From Tanypteryx hageni (lineage: Eukaryota; Arthropoda; Insecta; Odonata; Petaluridae): DNA of 64,000 bases. The notes beneath the pieces were generated by a model. The model saw only the letters and a program-made list of their open reading frames with translations. It did no database searches and was not told the origin of the DNA. A program made the position numbers and the translations under genes. Positions 34,670 to 48,094 of the stretch are shown here, one piece after another. The stretch spans positions 73,917,315 through 73,981,314 of the forward strand of contig CM054116.1 of NCBI GenBank assembly GCA_028673005.1, read 5' to 3'. Each line of letters begins with the position of its first letter. Position 1 is the stretch's first letter.

Positions 34670-35500
34670 AAATCCAAATGTGCTACATTCCCTCCTCTTC
34701 TCCCCCAATGCTATGTGACTCCATTTCACGGCTTATTGCCACGGCACGGAGCTGAGGGGAAATTGAACCTCGGTTCGTTCTCCCTATCCCTTAACTTAAT
34801 CTCTCTCGCCGTCTCCTAGACCTTGCAGTCTCATCTGATTCCGGTGCCTTTCCCTATTCTCGCGTTTTTACTTAAATTCTAACTTACCGCGATGCTCGTG
34901 TAATCCTATTCTTCGTATAAACCTATCGTGTATAAGGAGCACAGAACTCGACCCGTACTCGGCAAACTCCCAGACCAGTCGGAATCTCCATCAGCAATTC
35001 CCATTCCTTGCCGAATGCCTCCATCTAACCTACGTTTTCAGTCTTTCTCTCTATCCCCACCCATTACCCTTTTCCATCCTCCGTTACTACGCTCTTGCTT
35101 CCTCGACTCTCCTCACCTAGCTAACCCTATATTCCTTAAACCCTTCCATCCACTTCTTGATCACATTCAGTCCCTCCTCGTTTGGCTCCTTCGTTTCTCT
35201 GTTCGGCGAAACTTGCCGTTCTCCTACTCCTGTTCCTCGCTCAGGGCCCTTCCTCGCTGCAGTCGATTCGGGTTGAGAGGGCCCGCCCGCCCGGAACAGT
35301 TTCTTCCGCTCGCCACCGACCAATCCCCTCACCGTCCCTCCTCCCGTTCGATCAGCGCATGTATCCACCGAAGCTCCATTTATCGCCTTTGTAATCATTT
35401 CATTCTCATCATCTCCTGCTTCTGTTTCCTCTTTGCACGCCTCTCCTCCCTTCCCCTACCCTTCCTCCTCCGTCTCTTCAAACTTGAAGAGTTGAATTAG
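34670..35500. repeat. Polypyrimidine tract
   Basis: C/T-rich + strand. A 190-codon frame (34928-35500) runs through it with Ser/Pro/Leu/Phe composition and no recognised domain, so it is treated as an artefact. Confidence 0.6.
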
Positions 35501-36800
35501 GAATAGGAACGGATTTGGTCCTGGGAAATCCATGGACGGGATAGATCGGGACGCGGCGCGATTTCGATGACGATAGGGATCGCCTCTCCTCCTTCCTGCA
35601 TCACACCGTGATTTTAAAAAATATGTTTTTAAAAATATTACTATATCTAAAATATATATATATCTAAAAGCAATGACATGAACTTTGGTATTGTATTTGA
35701 AATTAATTGTGAGAACTCTTCTTATATATTTTTAATGTATTTTAATCGAAAGGGAAGTAGTGATGGCTTAATTTGAACGCTAGGTTTGTTTACTGCTGTG
35801 CCATTTGTAAGGCGTGGAAGAAATGCGAACGAACATTTTGTTTTGTTTTGTTTTGTTTACTTTTACGACGAAATAACTTAGTAAGTAGCTTTTTTAATTC
35901 ACACATTTTTTGTAATCACTATAAATGCACCGGCCATGCGTCAAATATCTTGCTTAATTATAGAAAGAAATTAATCATAATCATTGTCAATATAGTAATT
36001 TGCTTTAAACTGCCCAATAAAATTTGCAAACGAAAAGATATTTTCAATGTACGCGTGAAGTGTCTATCTTCCTATTTGAAATGTTGAGTTGTCCATCATT
36101 ACAATGCATTGGAGTCGTTTCTGACTTCAAGTTTTTACGCTATGTGTTTATTTGTTTTAAATTTACATGAAACTTTTCACATATTTTTTCAATCGATTTT
36201 TGCCCCTTCATGATTTTGTTTCATTGCACCCTCTTTATGAAATGTCGAAAAATCGGAAAAAATCGAATATAAACTTAAAATATGAGGGAGGAGATTGGAA
36301 GAGAGAAAAGGAAGAATGGGAAGTCCCTTAAATTTAATATTTAATCCACGCATACCCGTCATATTGACTGGCTTTTATACTAGTTTGGAATAATGAAAAA
36401 GTTACCGATATTTATAATCCCTCCCCATAATCCCCAGTTGGTTATCATTAATCAAAAATGAAAAAAACCAAAGTAGAATTTAAAAAATAAGTTAATGAAT
36501 ACTTATTGTGGTGGATGTATTTTGTACTATGAATATTCAGTTAATATTTCTAAAAAATTACTTTGATTTTTTTAAACTTTTGCTTCATATAACCAATTGG
36601 GACTTTATATATGTATGTTACCGATTGCTAGTTATAGAAGTGATTATTATGACGCTGCGGTTATTGGTCTGAACTCGCGGGCGTTTCTCATGTTGATTGA
36701 TTAAGCTTTCTCGAGACAGAATTGGCGCAGATGTTAATCCATGTATCTCGCCGTCCGCATGAATTGACAGTTGAATCAATTGACGCGAAGGTGTTACCCC
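35501..36800. other. AT-rich unique DNA, no gene seen
   Basis: Nothing recognisable. A short TTTTG run occurs near 35838-35858. Confidence 0.5.
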
Positions 36801-36809
36801 CGAAGACCT

Positions 36810-37890
36810 CTCGAAATCCTTCTTTCGTCGTCCTTAGCTACCTTCCCTCAACTTCTTCGTATTTCCCCTTGAGTCCTAATCCTTAACCTTCCTGCCTCGC
36901 CATCTCCACGCATCCGAGCCTTTTTGTCTGTGAGACCCTTGCTTTGCTTTTGCGAAACCCCCTCCCCTATCCTTCCTCACTTCATCTAAAACCACCATTT
37001 TCCAGGACCCTCCTCTTCCTCCCTCCCCCTCCTCCTCAAGTGCTTCCTCAGACAACCACTCATCTTCATTTTCTCTTGTGCCCCGCCCCTCCGTCTCTCC
37101 TCCCACTCATCTAGTTCTCTCTCCCTCTCTCTTTCCCCTTATTTCCTTTCGCCCGCATTGTTCCTTCCCCTGTCATCTCTCACCCCGCCTTTCCTTTAGC
37201 CCTTGAGGGATGTCCCCCCACCCTCCAGTACTATTCCCCATTCGAATCCTCCCATTCGACCCATCCCATTCGATCCATTCCCTGCCCACGTTTTGTGTTC
37301 CCCTTATTCACCTCTCCCGTTCCTCCTATTCTCCTCTTCTTTCTCCTCCTCTAGTCTCAATCCGACGGGATAACCATTTCTCCTTCTCTTCCTCCCTTTT
37401 TCCATTTACCCTTTCCTATTCTCTCCCATTATATACCTCCATTCCATCCGCATTTCCGTACCCTATATACCACGCTGCTTGCTTTCCGGTAGCCTATATA
37501 ATGTACAGTTCCCCCTCCCTCCTATGCCGCCTGGCAAGCACTTAACGGGGCCCTTGTTCCAATCAAGGAAGGCTGACAAGGGCTTCGCTGCACCGACCGC
37601 AAATCCTCGTTCTCCTCCCAATTCCCTCACTCTCTCTCCGTCTCTTCTTTTTCTGCCTCCCTTTCTTCCGTGCCCACGAGGAAGAGAGAGAAGGCTGTTA
37701 GTTTGACGCCTGCTCGTATATTTTCGACATCCGTTTCCGACTCTATCCGTCAAGTTCCCCTGTCTTACATATACCCCTTCCACTAGCCTTCTCCGCCTCC
37801 GTGGCTCTATTTGTTTTGATTAAAAGTTGTGTTGTTTCCCTCAATCCCGCCCCCTATGTTGCTCTCTCTTTCTTCCTTCGTCCCTTACTG
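36810..37890. repeat. 1.1-kb polypyrimidine tract
   Basis: Strong C/T bias on the + strand with no single repeat unit. Overlapping frames are artefacts. Confidence 0.65.
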
Positions 37891-39940
37891 TATAACGCCC
37901 TCTCTAGATGCCCCTAGGGTTTACTAGTCCTAGATATTAAGCGGGCGGTTTTGAGTAGTGATTTCTGTCATCGGGGTACAATTTACGTAACGTAGGCAGT
38001 GCGCATTTGTCACGCGTCCCTATCTCAGGACCTCTTTGGACAAATCCGTGACATGTTGGAATATTGCCCATTTTTTCAGTTTTGTTTTCGAGAAAACCCG
38101 AGGAAAAGATTGCCGTCGATACGTTCTTAAGACTTTATTTCTGCGCCTTTTCTTTGGCGAAAAATATATTTCGGTATTATGTCACGATCGATTGTTCAAG
38201 TGCGATGCATTCGTTTTCGGCAGATTCAGGAAAGGGAATGGATGTGAGTCATTGAGAATGTCAGAACGATATTTTTAAGATCATCGAACTGTTTTATTAT
38301 TTTCATTGTTAGGTTTAGAGGGTTAGCTATGGATGCTGCGCTGGGGTTTCTCGTGCTGATTTTCGTTATGGGTGTCGGATGATGAAGGGGTAGAAGGGAA
38401 GAAAAGATTGAGAGTTCCTCCGTCGGAAGATTATTGTACGGTTCTTTTTTGGAGTCTCTCCAAAATGCAAATTGAGAAATGTGGCGGGAGAGTGGGCCGT
38501 AGTGAGCGAGGAGGGGAGAGATGGGTTGTAAATTATTTATCAGGAATCTCGCTATCCTCCTTTGGGGAGGGGATGGCCGACTTTCCCCCATCCAACTTTC
38601 CTGATGGATATTTGCTGCTTTGGATTCGGGGCAAAAGGGAGTTTCTTCCCGCGATTCCTTTTCATGTTATTTTTTTTAATTATCCGGAATGAAATAGAAT
38701 CGTGTCGTCGGCAAGGAGCCGCACATCCTTTGCTTTTATCCGCCGCGGTTGTTTCTTTTACCCTGCCACTCAAGGAATCCGCTCTATTTTATTCATGGAT
38801 AGCGAAATGGTATAATGGCGCGGGTTTCGCATTGCGTTTGTGTGTGCTCAGTTTCAAGCGTAGTCATCGTTTACTGCATGTTCATTCCTCGCCGAGGGAT
38901 GGGTATCTCATCTCGACGACATTTTCAAGATCGGCGCACTTCTAACTTTTCGAAGTAGAATAGTTGAACAATTTACCAATGGGCAGAAAATAATAATAGT
39001 GTAGCGTCGAAGAGATGGAACCAGACCAGATGCCGATCTTCGGTTAAAATGTTAAATTTTTAGTAGTTCGCTCGTCGACTTAATTTTTTTTATTTGAACA
39101 GTCGTAATTTTATTTCTCATGTTTCAATTATGTAAAAAATTTCAGTTTTTATTGACTTGGATTTATTTTCATCGCGTTCAATTTTTTACCATATGGAATT
39201 TTTCGTGTTGATGTCGTTTTCATGCGCTCACGTTTGCGAATTTTCTTTCCTTTCGTACGAGAGCACCTGCCCACGTGACCCTTGTTAAATTTTCATGCGT
39301 TAAATTGATGGATTTCTGGTGGCCCTGCATCAGTTGCTTCGTTGAGTTTGTTTGGAGATTTTTATTCTCGGTCACGTAGCTGCAGTCCGCCATTTCGGTT
39401 ACGCGGAGTAGAGTAACGCGGTCCGCAAATAGTGCGGAATTTCGTTTCCGCGATGTTTTAGGGTAAAAATGAAACGCATCGTTATTTGAAGCAACTTGAA
39501 TATCTAAATTAGGTTTCAATATCACTTAAAAAGTTATAATTTAATTATCCAAATTTATCGATATTTTTCATAACTGCTATATTTTAAACATTATTTGCCG
39601 TCTGTATGTTTCTACACATGGTTGCAAGAAATACTTAATTTTCTTACAAGTGTGCCGGTGGCTGGTTTCGGTATTTCTCGAATCAAAATCTCAAACCGCC
39701 GCCGATGCGTGATCTGCCTTTCGGCATTAGGTGATCTCGCGTATCGTTTTAAACATTTTTGGCCAGAATTCCATCGAGTTTGGGGAAGAGATGCTTCGGA
39801 ATTTGCGGCGTGATTGAATTCACCTCTTTCGCAATTACGGGCCTTCTTTTGGTTTTCGGCGAGTTATATATTTTTTTTACTTTTCCAGGTTTCGCAGTAT
39901 GCTTCATTAAATTCGTCTCTAAAACCAATCGGAACTTCAT
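37891..39940. other. Unique DNA, no gene recognised
   Basis: Balanced to AT-rich with a short purine-rich patch at 38370-38530. Frames of 60-127 codons overlap on both strands and show no domain. Confidence 0.4.
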
Positions 39941-39941
39941 T

Positions 39942-40060
39942 GCCCCCTCTCCCACCCTCCCACGCCCCCTCTCCCACCCTCCCTCGCCCCCTCTCCCACC
40001 CTCCAACGCCCCCTTTCCCACCCTCCCTCGCCCTCTCCCCCCACCCTCCCTCGCCCCGAA
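39942..40060. repeat. Pyrimidine minisatellite, period about 22 bp
   Basis: About five imperfect units built from GCCCCCTCTCCCACCCTCC followed by variable bases. Pyrimidines are again on the + strand. Confidence 0.8.
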
Positions 40061-42700
40061 ATTCCTATGGTTATTGCAGAACTCCGGTTTATAAGAGTTA
40101 GCGCCGCAAACGAGGCGGGTGCATCCACCGTCAATAAATAATTTCGTCCGAATACCGGCAGGTGCGCGCGCGCACACACACACATGCATATACTCGCGCA
40201 CAAACCGAATTGAAATCTGCCTCAATTGGATTAGCGGCGCGTATCCCGATCTTTGCCTTTCACGCACATTTTCCATTTCTGCTCTGCCTGTCCCCTTCCT
40301 CCGTCGGCCGGTAGAGCTCCATTATCCAGTACTTCGGTCGGATTTTTTGGGAAGAAAAAGCTTACGGATTGATGGTTATCCGAACCCCGACCCAAAGTCG
40401 CTACGATTTATTTTCCTCTCTTCCGATTTTCCTAATCTCGCCAGGGGAGGAAATTCCGACCCCTTTTGTTTTTAGCCCTTTTGCTCCCTTTCCGTCTTCT
40501 CTTTTTGTCGGGCATTCGAGCTCTTTGCCAAATCGTCGGGCTCTTCCCCCCGGCCGTCTCTCTCCTCACCTTCGTCCCCGTAGTGCATGCGATTGAAGGG
40601 GTTCGGGCATTTGTCCAGCGATTCGTGTGTGTGTGTGTGAGTATGATGATCAACCGTTTTCCCACGCCCATTCCGAAAGGGATCGTCCGCCGAACGAAAT
40701 CCTGGAAACTGGACAGTGGTTTTTGGTGGGCTGGGTAGCTTCTTTTTTTTCCCTCGCTCTTTCAGATTTTGTGTTAAGTGTACATATTGCGATACTTACT
40801 CGGGCTCTTTCGTGTCAACATTAATGTGCTGCTGTGTCCGTCTATATTCTGCGCCCCTAAAGTATTTCGTCTACGAGTCCTGTGTTCTCTCTGTGCCATA
40901 GACATTTTATTTTACAAAGACTGTATTCCTAGAGGTAAAAAATATACCTGGTTTAAGCTTGGTTGTTGCGTATTTAGTCACCAGGATCTTCAGCCTTTTT
41001 TCTAATTATCCTTTTGTGCAGTTTTTGAATTGTCGCGTACCGTCATAGCACATTTTAAAGTGATAAGGAGACGTACAAAACTTTAGTGTTAAAATAAATT
41101 GTTCATCTTTATAAATGAAAATAATTATAACTCGGTGTGATGAATTTCTATTTTTGATATAGTTAACGACCGTGTGAGACTTTTGCGTGAATACGACTTA
41201 TCGATCTCTTAATAATTTAATTACTGTGATACGCAAATATATTGAAACACTTTTTCTATTCCAATTCCTCCTTTGTCTTTAATTACTTCTGTACAACGTT
41301 TTGTAACTTGATTCGTAATTGCAAAATTAAAAATTTTTATTCCCAAGTCGTGCGTGAAAGCTGAAGTATGAAGAAAAATTATATTTATTTTGTGTACCTC
41401 TTTAAATCTCTACAGGTGAATCCGGTTGGAAACCCTTGATGTATACTAATGCCATTAATTGTTTGAAGATATTTTGAATTTGATTTTGTTAAACTTTTGA
41501 AATGCATAGTTTTCTCTCAAAACGTCTCTTAGGATGGCGAGATCGGTTCAGATGTTTTTGCGTTGCAAATTGCTACGTAATGTTTGAAACTGGGTCTGTT
41601 TGGCTTCCGAGTCACTTGAGGACCAATGGTAATATCCGAGCATTTTCACTTTGCGTTTTAATTTAATAAATGGAACGGAATGCCGAATATTTTATAACCT
41701 CTGTGATGAGAGAAATGGAACGCGGTGCCTTTCTAACCGCTTTATTCCTTCGAAGGTTTTCGAAAGGCAATAAATTGAGATCGGATTTTACCTGGGACTT
41801 CATATTGACTCTTTATGTTCAAGGGATGTGCCATCTTCTCATAATTAATCCTCGACCTTTATTTCTGGGAAATAACTTGATCCGGATGACTCGCGCCCCT
41901 TAGCATTATAATGTGTGCGGGAGATCGTTATATATGTATAATTAGTGTAGGGAATAAATGCTTTTTCGAGGGATCGCATTCTATTATCTCTGCTTGTGGT
42001 TTGGCTGGAATATGAATATCCCACTTGACTGTTTGATTAAATAGTTGTGTCACTGTTTTGTAAATTGGACGCCGTTATTTTTCGCCAAATGCTTTTAGGC
42101 AGCTTATAAAGGGTTATTGCAATGTCTAATACTGCAGGGTTAGGCAAGGTTGATACATTTATTTATTTTTTAAAATTTGTATGCTTTTATCATCAATGAA
42201 AACAAATGTTTTGCGTACTTCTATGGGTCATGTTTGACGTATTTTGCTTAAATATCCGTCCCTATTTGAAGTTTTCCTTAATTTTGTTGCATGATATTTT
42301 TATTTATTTGTGTCATTACGGTAGTTGTTTTCTGCTCTTGTGTGTTTTTTCTCATTCTGCAGTAAAATTTCTCTCCATAATTATATATATATATAATGCT
42401 ATTTTCATCTCCAATTATATAAATCAACGCTTGAAAGTATACTTGCATACCTGTTTTCCTGCCATAAATTTGAATCACGTTCATTAGTATGTCAGGTTTT
42501 CAAGAATTTGATATACATGAGAAGATCGAGTATTTAATCTTTATTAATTGCTTTGAAAAGTTTTAATTTTTTAGTTACACGTGAAGCATATATCTCGGTT
42601 ATTATTAAAGGTAACGTGCTCGCGAGATGGAATATTTTATCCCTCCATTACTTGTTATAATCACCGTTCATTACCATTTATCCATTCCTTTGAGGCAATG
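40061..42700. other. Unique DNA, no gene recognised
   Basis: Includes a short CA run at about 40173-40182, a pyrimidine-rich stretch at 40440-40590 and AT-rich DNA after 41000. No protein or RNA gene was recognised. Confidence 0.4.
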
Positions 42701-42799
42701 AATTTCGGTCGACGGTAAGAGGTCGCCCGGAGTGCACCCGGAATGAAAAATGGGTCGCCTTCAATCCTTTTTGTCCTCTTTCGGCAATTCCTTTATTTC

Positions 42800-43960
42800 G
42801 TCGAAGCCATTTACCTCTTTAAAACTCCCACCTTGTATACGACCCCCAATAGCCCTCCCTCACCCTCTAATGCCGCTAACTCGCCCTTCCCGCATGCTCT
42901 TCCCTTCTATCGCCTCCTCCTCTCCCGCAACCCACGCACAGTTCCTCCCCATCCGAATTCTATCACCCGCCCTTTACCACCATCTCCTGCACAAAACCCC
43001 TCTATACACCTCCTTCCATCCACCCTTACCACCGCGTGACCCTTAAAAACCCTCCCCTCCTCCCTCTCACACTCCTCCCCCCTCCCTCCCTTCCGAGAAT
43101 CTTATCTGCCATCAATCGTATCCCGCTTATCCCAGCAACGGCCCATCCTCCTCTACTCCCGGTTCCCTGCACTCGGTCGTCTATCAAGGAAACCCCACCC
43201 GAACTCATCCCGCTCATACCCCCTTCTCTACCCACTTTCCGCTATCCTTGTCGCGTCTCTCCCCTTCTCCTACGCCACCTCTCCACTCCCACATATCAGG
43301 CATCCTCCTCTCTCTCTTTTGGTTCCACCCCCTCCGCCTCTGCACGTCTCTCTTATACTCGCCCGGAGGCTGTAACTTGCAGACCGGGATACACCCCCAA
43401 CGCCTCCCTCCTCTCCTACAGCAGCCGCCGTGGGGAGGTGTAAGGGTCGCTCGGTTTGTGTGCGATTCTGTACATGTGTGCGCGGGAGGGGGGAGGGATG
43501 GAGGAAGGGGAGGAAACGGGATGGGAAGGTATGTGTGGGAAGGGAAGGAACGGAGAGGAGGATGGGGAAAGAGGGGGAAACAGCGTCAAGATTTACGCGA
43601 GCAGTTCCCTTAAATCACGCTGGGTTCCTCCCTCTCTCTCTCCTCCGTTTTCTCGTCCTGGCTCCTGCCTCCTCAGGATCTCTCTCCCTTGCTCCCCCTG
43701 GCAGCCTCCTTACTTAGACATCTTTGTTCCCTCCCTCTGTCGAATGCTGATACTCTCTCTCTTATTTTTTCGTTCTCTTTCCTCTATTCATTTTATGTAA
43801 CTCTTTCTCTCTCTCCCTTAAACCCCGTCCCATCTATTCTCTCTTATCTAAGGTTTCTTCTTATTTCTATCCCATGCGTTACAATTTGTGGAATCATCTC
43901 CCCGTTCTTCTTTCCAATGCCTTCTTTCGCTTCTCTTTTGTCATTGGCCAGTTGCTGACT
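42800..43960. repeat. Pyrimidine tract with an internal purine block
   Basis: C/T-rich at 42800-43430, G/A-rich at about 43475-43585, then C/T-rich again to 43960. All long frames follow the base bias. Confidence 0.65.
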
Positions 43961-43964
43961 AATT

Positions 43965-44030
43965 CAAGAATAGGCGCTTGAAGCACCTAGATATACACAA
44001 GTAACTTATTTTTTCAAGTGCTTATTCTTG
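43965..44030. repeat. Small hairpin, 18-bp arms
   Basis: CAAGAATAGGCGCTTGAA at 43965-43982 pairs with TTCAAGTGCTTATTCTTG at 44013-44030 at 16 of 18 positions (plus G-T pairs in RNA), with a 30-bp loop. It may be chance or a small structural element. Confidence 0.5.
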
Positions 44031-44830
44031 TATTTGTTTTCAGCCAGCTTTATAGTTCTCTAGTACACTAGCTGTTTATTTTCTGATATTTTAGTTTGCT
44101 ATTTTTCTTGTCTGCTGTCGACAAGTTGCGCTAATTTTCTGTAATTTCAGCCGCAACAAATGAATTCTTTGACGTATAAATGGCGTAATTTCGAGTAAGC
44201 TTCCGATTGAACATTTTTGATTCCTCGTCCGTTCTTTTGGTTGTAATGTGGCATTTATCTTGGGGTTTTTTGCGCTTGGTTAAGAACTCATGCAACTTTT
44301 ATTGTAATTTTAATTTTGATACAATTCAGCTCTTTTTTGAAGCACTATTTTCGTAATTACGCCTTTATAAAAGTTAGGGACGAACCCAAAATATCCCTTT
44401 ATTGGCAGCGGCCCTGTTACGTACGACTGAAAATCGTGTTACAACCATACGTTGGCTGCCGCGACGGCTCCAGATTTTCACGTTGCCGAATCGGCTTCAC
44501 ACCGAGAAGAGTTTTATCGCCTTTGTGCTTTAATTAATGTAGCTGGGAAAACCCCTTCAAAGCTCTTGCGCTGTAATATTTCGAGCGATTAACATTTAAA
44601 ATGCGCGCGCGAAACATATCATCATATTATCCACGGTGGGCCGGATATCGTTTAGCCTTAAAACGCCTCTTTTGTACGCCCTTCGCAAGTTCGCGGTTTT
44701 CTCCTGGGTTTTAATCGCGTTTTCTCTCGGATTCCGCGGCGTGTAACGCTATGTGGCGCAACGTCTTTGAAAGTAATATAGCGGGTGGCATGACCTACAT
44801 TTTAATGAGCCATGCGTCATTCAAGTCCGC
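44031..44830. other. Unique DNA, no gene recognised
   Basis: AT-rich then CpG-containing from about 44380. No domain was recognised. Confidence 0.4.
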
Positions 44831-44859
44831 GAATATGATCTCATTTGCTTAGGGATCTC

Positions 44860-46150
44860 ATCAAGCCTTCGTCAGGACCTCGTGTCTCTCCCTCTTTTCC
44901 CTCTTCTTCGTACGAAATTTATGCCTTCCTGTTTTTTTGCCCTCCGTGTAGTATCTCTTTTTTATTTCTGTTACACATATCCTCCTCTCTCTCTCTCCCG
45001 TCTCCTCTCCGTTCTCCAGTTCATCTTACTCTCTTTTCCGCTTTCCCTTTCCTGGCGTCTTCTCTCAACGGGCTCGTCTCAAACGCAGGGGATTACACGC
45101 GAAAGATCCTTGGGAGAGTGGAGGGAAACGTCTCATGTGTATCTCGACCCATCCTCCCTCTCCCACGCTTTATGCTTCTCCCTCCACTCTTCCTCCATCT
45201 TTGCCTCTAGTCTTTTAACAACTCTTGGGACATCCCTCCATCTCTGTCCCGCCCTCCACCCCGTTGCGCCGTCTAATATGTGACTTTATCCTCCACGGTG
45301 TTATCATCAGGTCTCCCTCGAGTTTCAGGGTACACAGTTCAACGTGAGTTTCCCTATATAGATTGATGAATCCTCATTCTCTTTAGGTCCCTCGTTATCT
45401 GGAAGATTTACGGGCTTTTACGCGCACTTACGCGATTAATCTTCTCCTCAACAATGTGAACGGGATGGGGGGGAGAACATCATCGGCGTCTCTTGCAGAT
45501 GGCGTCGGAGAGGTAGAGGGGGGGATGGGAGGGTGGAAAAATTCGCGCGTTCCAGGAATTCGTCTCGCTGTCGTACGCGCCGGAGGTTTTCTCTTTTTCC
45601 GGGGTTAGTCTTTTCTGACGCCCAGGAGGGAAAAAAGTTTTTTTTTTCGATTTCTCTCCACGGTTCTCTCCGAAAAAAAAGGTGGCGGCGGAAAATATTT
45701 TGGTCGTCGGTCACTCTTGTTCGATATTATTAAAAATAAAAGCGCTCTTTCGACGGCGCCTCTCTACATCACCGCCCAGCCCTCCTCATCCCTTCTCTCT
45801 CTGTCTCTCTGGTGTTGTGGTAATTTGTCTCTCTGCCTCCCCTTCCTCCCCCCTTCCACCAAACAATACGTGCCGCGTTTTTCGGAGAAGGTTTTTTTCC
45901 CATTCGTTTTATTTGGTATTTTTTTATTCGGAAGGATGGGCCCGGGAGAGGGAGAGAGAGAGAGGATTGGTAGCGTTTCCAATTTCTCCGCTTAAAAACA
46001 ATGGGAGTGTCTGTCCCCGAGTGCGTGCGTATGTGGGATGTGTGTGTGTTCGCTTGTACAGGCCATGGACGTCGATCGAAACGAGTCCATGCCATGATGT
46101 TTATACGGTGACGTGGAAATATTTTTCGATGCCTCGCGAGTATAGGTAAA
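44860..46150. repeat. Pyrimidine-rich blocks in CpG-containing DNA
   Basis: C/T-rich at 44880-45260 and 45750-45870, with mixed DNA between. Frames up to 155 codons show no domain. Confidence 0.45.
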
Positions 46151-46935
46151 TTTTGGCTAGGTACATGCTAAAAAGCACTGCGATGTTGTCGTTATGATCG
46201 ACTCAATTTGTTTGTACGTTTTCTATACGGCAGAATGTAAACTTATTAGGATTTTCACTAGTTTTTTCCGATCGTTTTCTGTCTGTTATTGTTTTATTTC
46301 AGAGTTGGATATATTCAAATCGCGACGCAGAAATGACATGATCTATACGGAAATACCATAAAATTAGTTTTTCTTTTTGTCAGATTGTGTTTAAATGTAG
46401 CTAGCTGGTAATGATTAAAGCTACGCATCTTTCTGCTCTCTCCGTTTTACACAGTGAAGTCGCGGTAACATTAAAATGTGACTAGATAAAATATAATATC
46501 TAACGCTGAGTCTATTTTTGGATTATTTTATTATGATTTTCGTCACATGAACGGATTTTGGGCAATATGGTCTTTTTAGGATATATTAAAAATTTAAACG
46601 ATCAAACCCAATAATGTTTTAAAACAGGTTACTTTGTTGTCGAATGTCTCGTGTCGTAAAACTTGTATCAAATTCGGCTTTGACTCAAGTTCAAATTGTG
46701 GTTCTTATACGTGGCAAAAAGTCGTTAAATTAAAAACCCTATAGAAAAGTAGTATTCCATATCTCTTTCGTTTCTTCGAAGTCCGCGATTCTCCATCCGA
46801 TGTTTCTCCGCGCGAATTAATGGTTTTTCTAACCTAAATGTTCTTATTTGAATTTTTTTCTGCATTTGCATTGTCGAATGGCTCAAACGTCTTGATGAAT
46901 GTCTTTTTTGTGTTACCGTATGTAATCAAATAAAG
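46151..46935. other. AT-rich DNA, no gene seen
   Basis: Nothing recognisable before the LINE fragment. Confidence 0.45.
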
Positions 46936-47340
46936 ACGATAAAATGGACAGATAGGATAAAAAACGATGAAATGCTACGAAGAGTAGGTGAGAAGCGAAT
47001 GATTATACAGATTATTAGAAAGAGGAAGGCAAAATGGATTGGCCATTACCTGAGGAGAGAATGATTAAAGACATGTTAGAAGGAGAACTAGATGGAAAAA
47101 GGAAAGAGGTAGGAAAAGGTTTCAGCTGATAGACGATCTGAAAGGGAAAGAGAGTTATCAAGATATGCAGAGGACAGCGGAAAATAGGAGTACATGGAGA
47201 ACCAGGTTTAACCATGAATAATCAAGGACCTATCTACGGACAGACTACCTATGTTGATGATGATGTAATCTTATTGAAAGTTGCATGTTTGTCCGATAAA
47301 TTGAGAACGTCGTCCTGTGGTATTTCTATGCAAGAAAGGT
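46936..47340 (+). mobile_element. LINE 3' fragment (family L1a), plus strand
   Basis: Translates as IKWTDRIKNDEMLRRVGEKR and IRKRKAKWIGHYLRRE, then, after a frame change, the QLIDDL...GKESYQDMQRTAENRSTWRTRFNHE-type end, a stop, and a 3' UTR with ATGATGATG. The UTR continues TAATCTTATTGAAAGTTGCA to about 47330, and this extension is shared with the copy at 49446. Only the C-terminal region after the reverse transcriptase remains, and it is frameshifted. Confidence 0.85.
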
Positions 47341-48094
47341 TAAAAATGTTGATTGCGCAATAAGAAGGCGAGTGGGATAATGTCTCCACACTAGTTAAAA
47401 TATTTACTATCTTTATTTAATTGAAGTCGGTCGGTTTATGGTATGAAAACCTTTAATTTAAATCAACGGAGAAAATATTGAACAAGTTAAAATTAGAATA
47501 TTAAAGAGATATGTGTATGTAGATATGTAAATGCATCTTATTGATTTTCTATCACGTTTAATCCCGCTGCCTTCCTTCTCACTGACTCAGTCCTTTTCCT
47601 GGCGAGTGAACACTTTTTCCATCATTCGCTTAAACTTCGTAACTTTGACCCAGGTGTCATTAAAAACTCGTTTTGTTTTCGGATTTTTAGCCGCTCCGTG
47701 TTCTGCGTTCTTCACTTTTTTTGCCTTTACCTAATCATATTCAGGTCGCCTACACCTGTTCCTCCTGCTGCATTTCCGCCGCTCTTCGCTCCTGTGCACG
47801 CTTAGTTCGTCGCGTATCAGGAGAAAAAAATACCGCTTAGATGTGGAAGCTCCATCTTAAATTTAGATTCCGATATCTTTAAAAGTAGGTTGGGTTGGGT
47901 TGGAGTGAATTCCCATGGTTATGCAAAAATCGGCGAACATTTTTAGGCTCGAGCCATAATTTATAAGCGCCTCGGCGACCTGGCGTTCCGGGACTTGGCC
48001 TCCGCCGAATACGGGCGTTGTAAAAATGCTTTCGCGTCTCTGCGCCTCCAATTTATAAATCTCGCTCAGTTCACTCTTTTTCCAGATGTGTAGA
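47341..48094. other. Unique DNA, no gene recognised
   Basis: No domain, RNA gene or repeat boundary was identified. Confidence 0.45.
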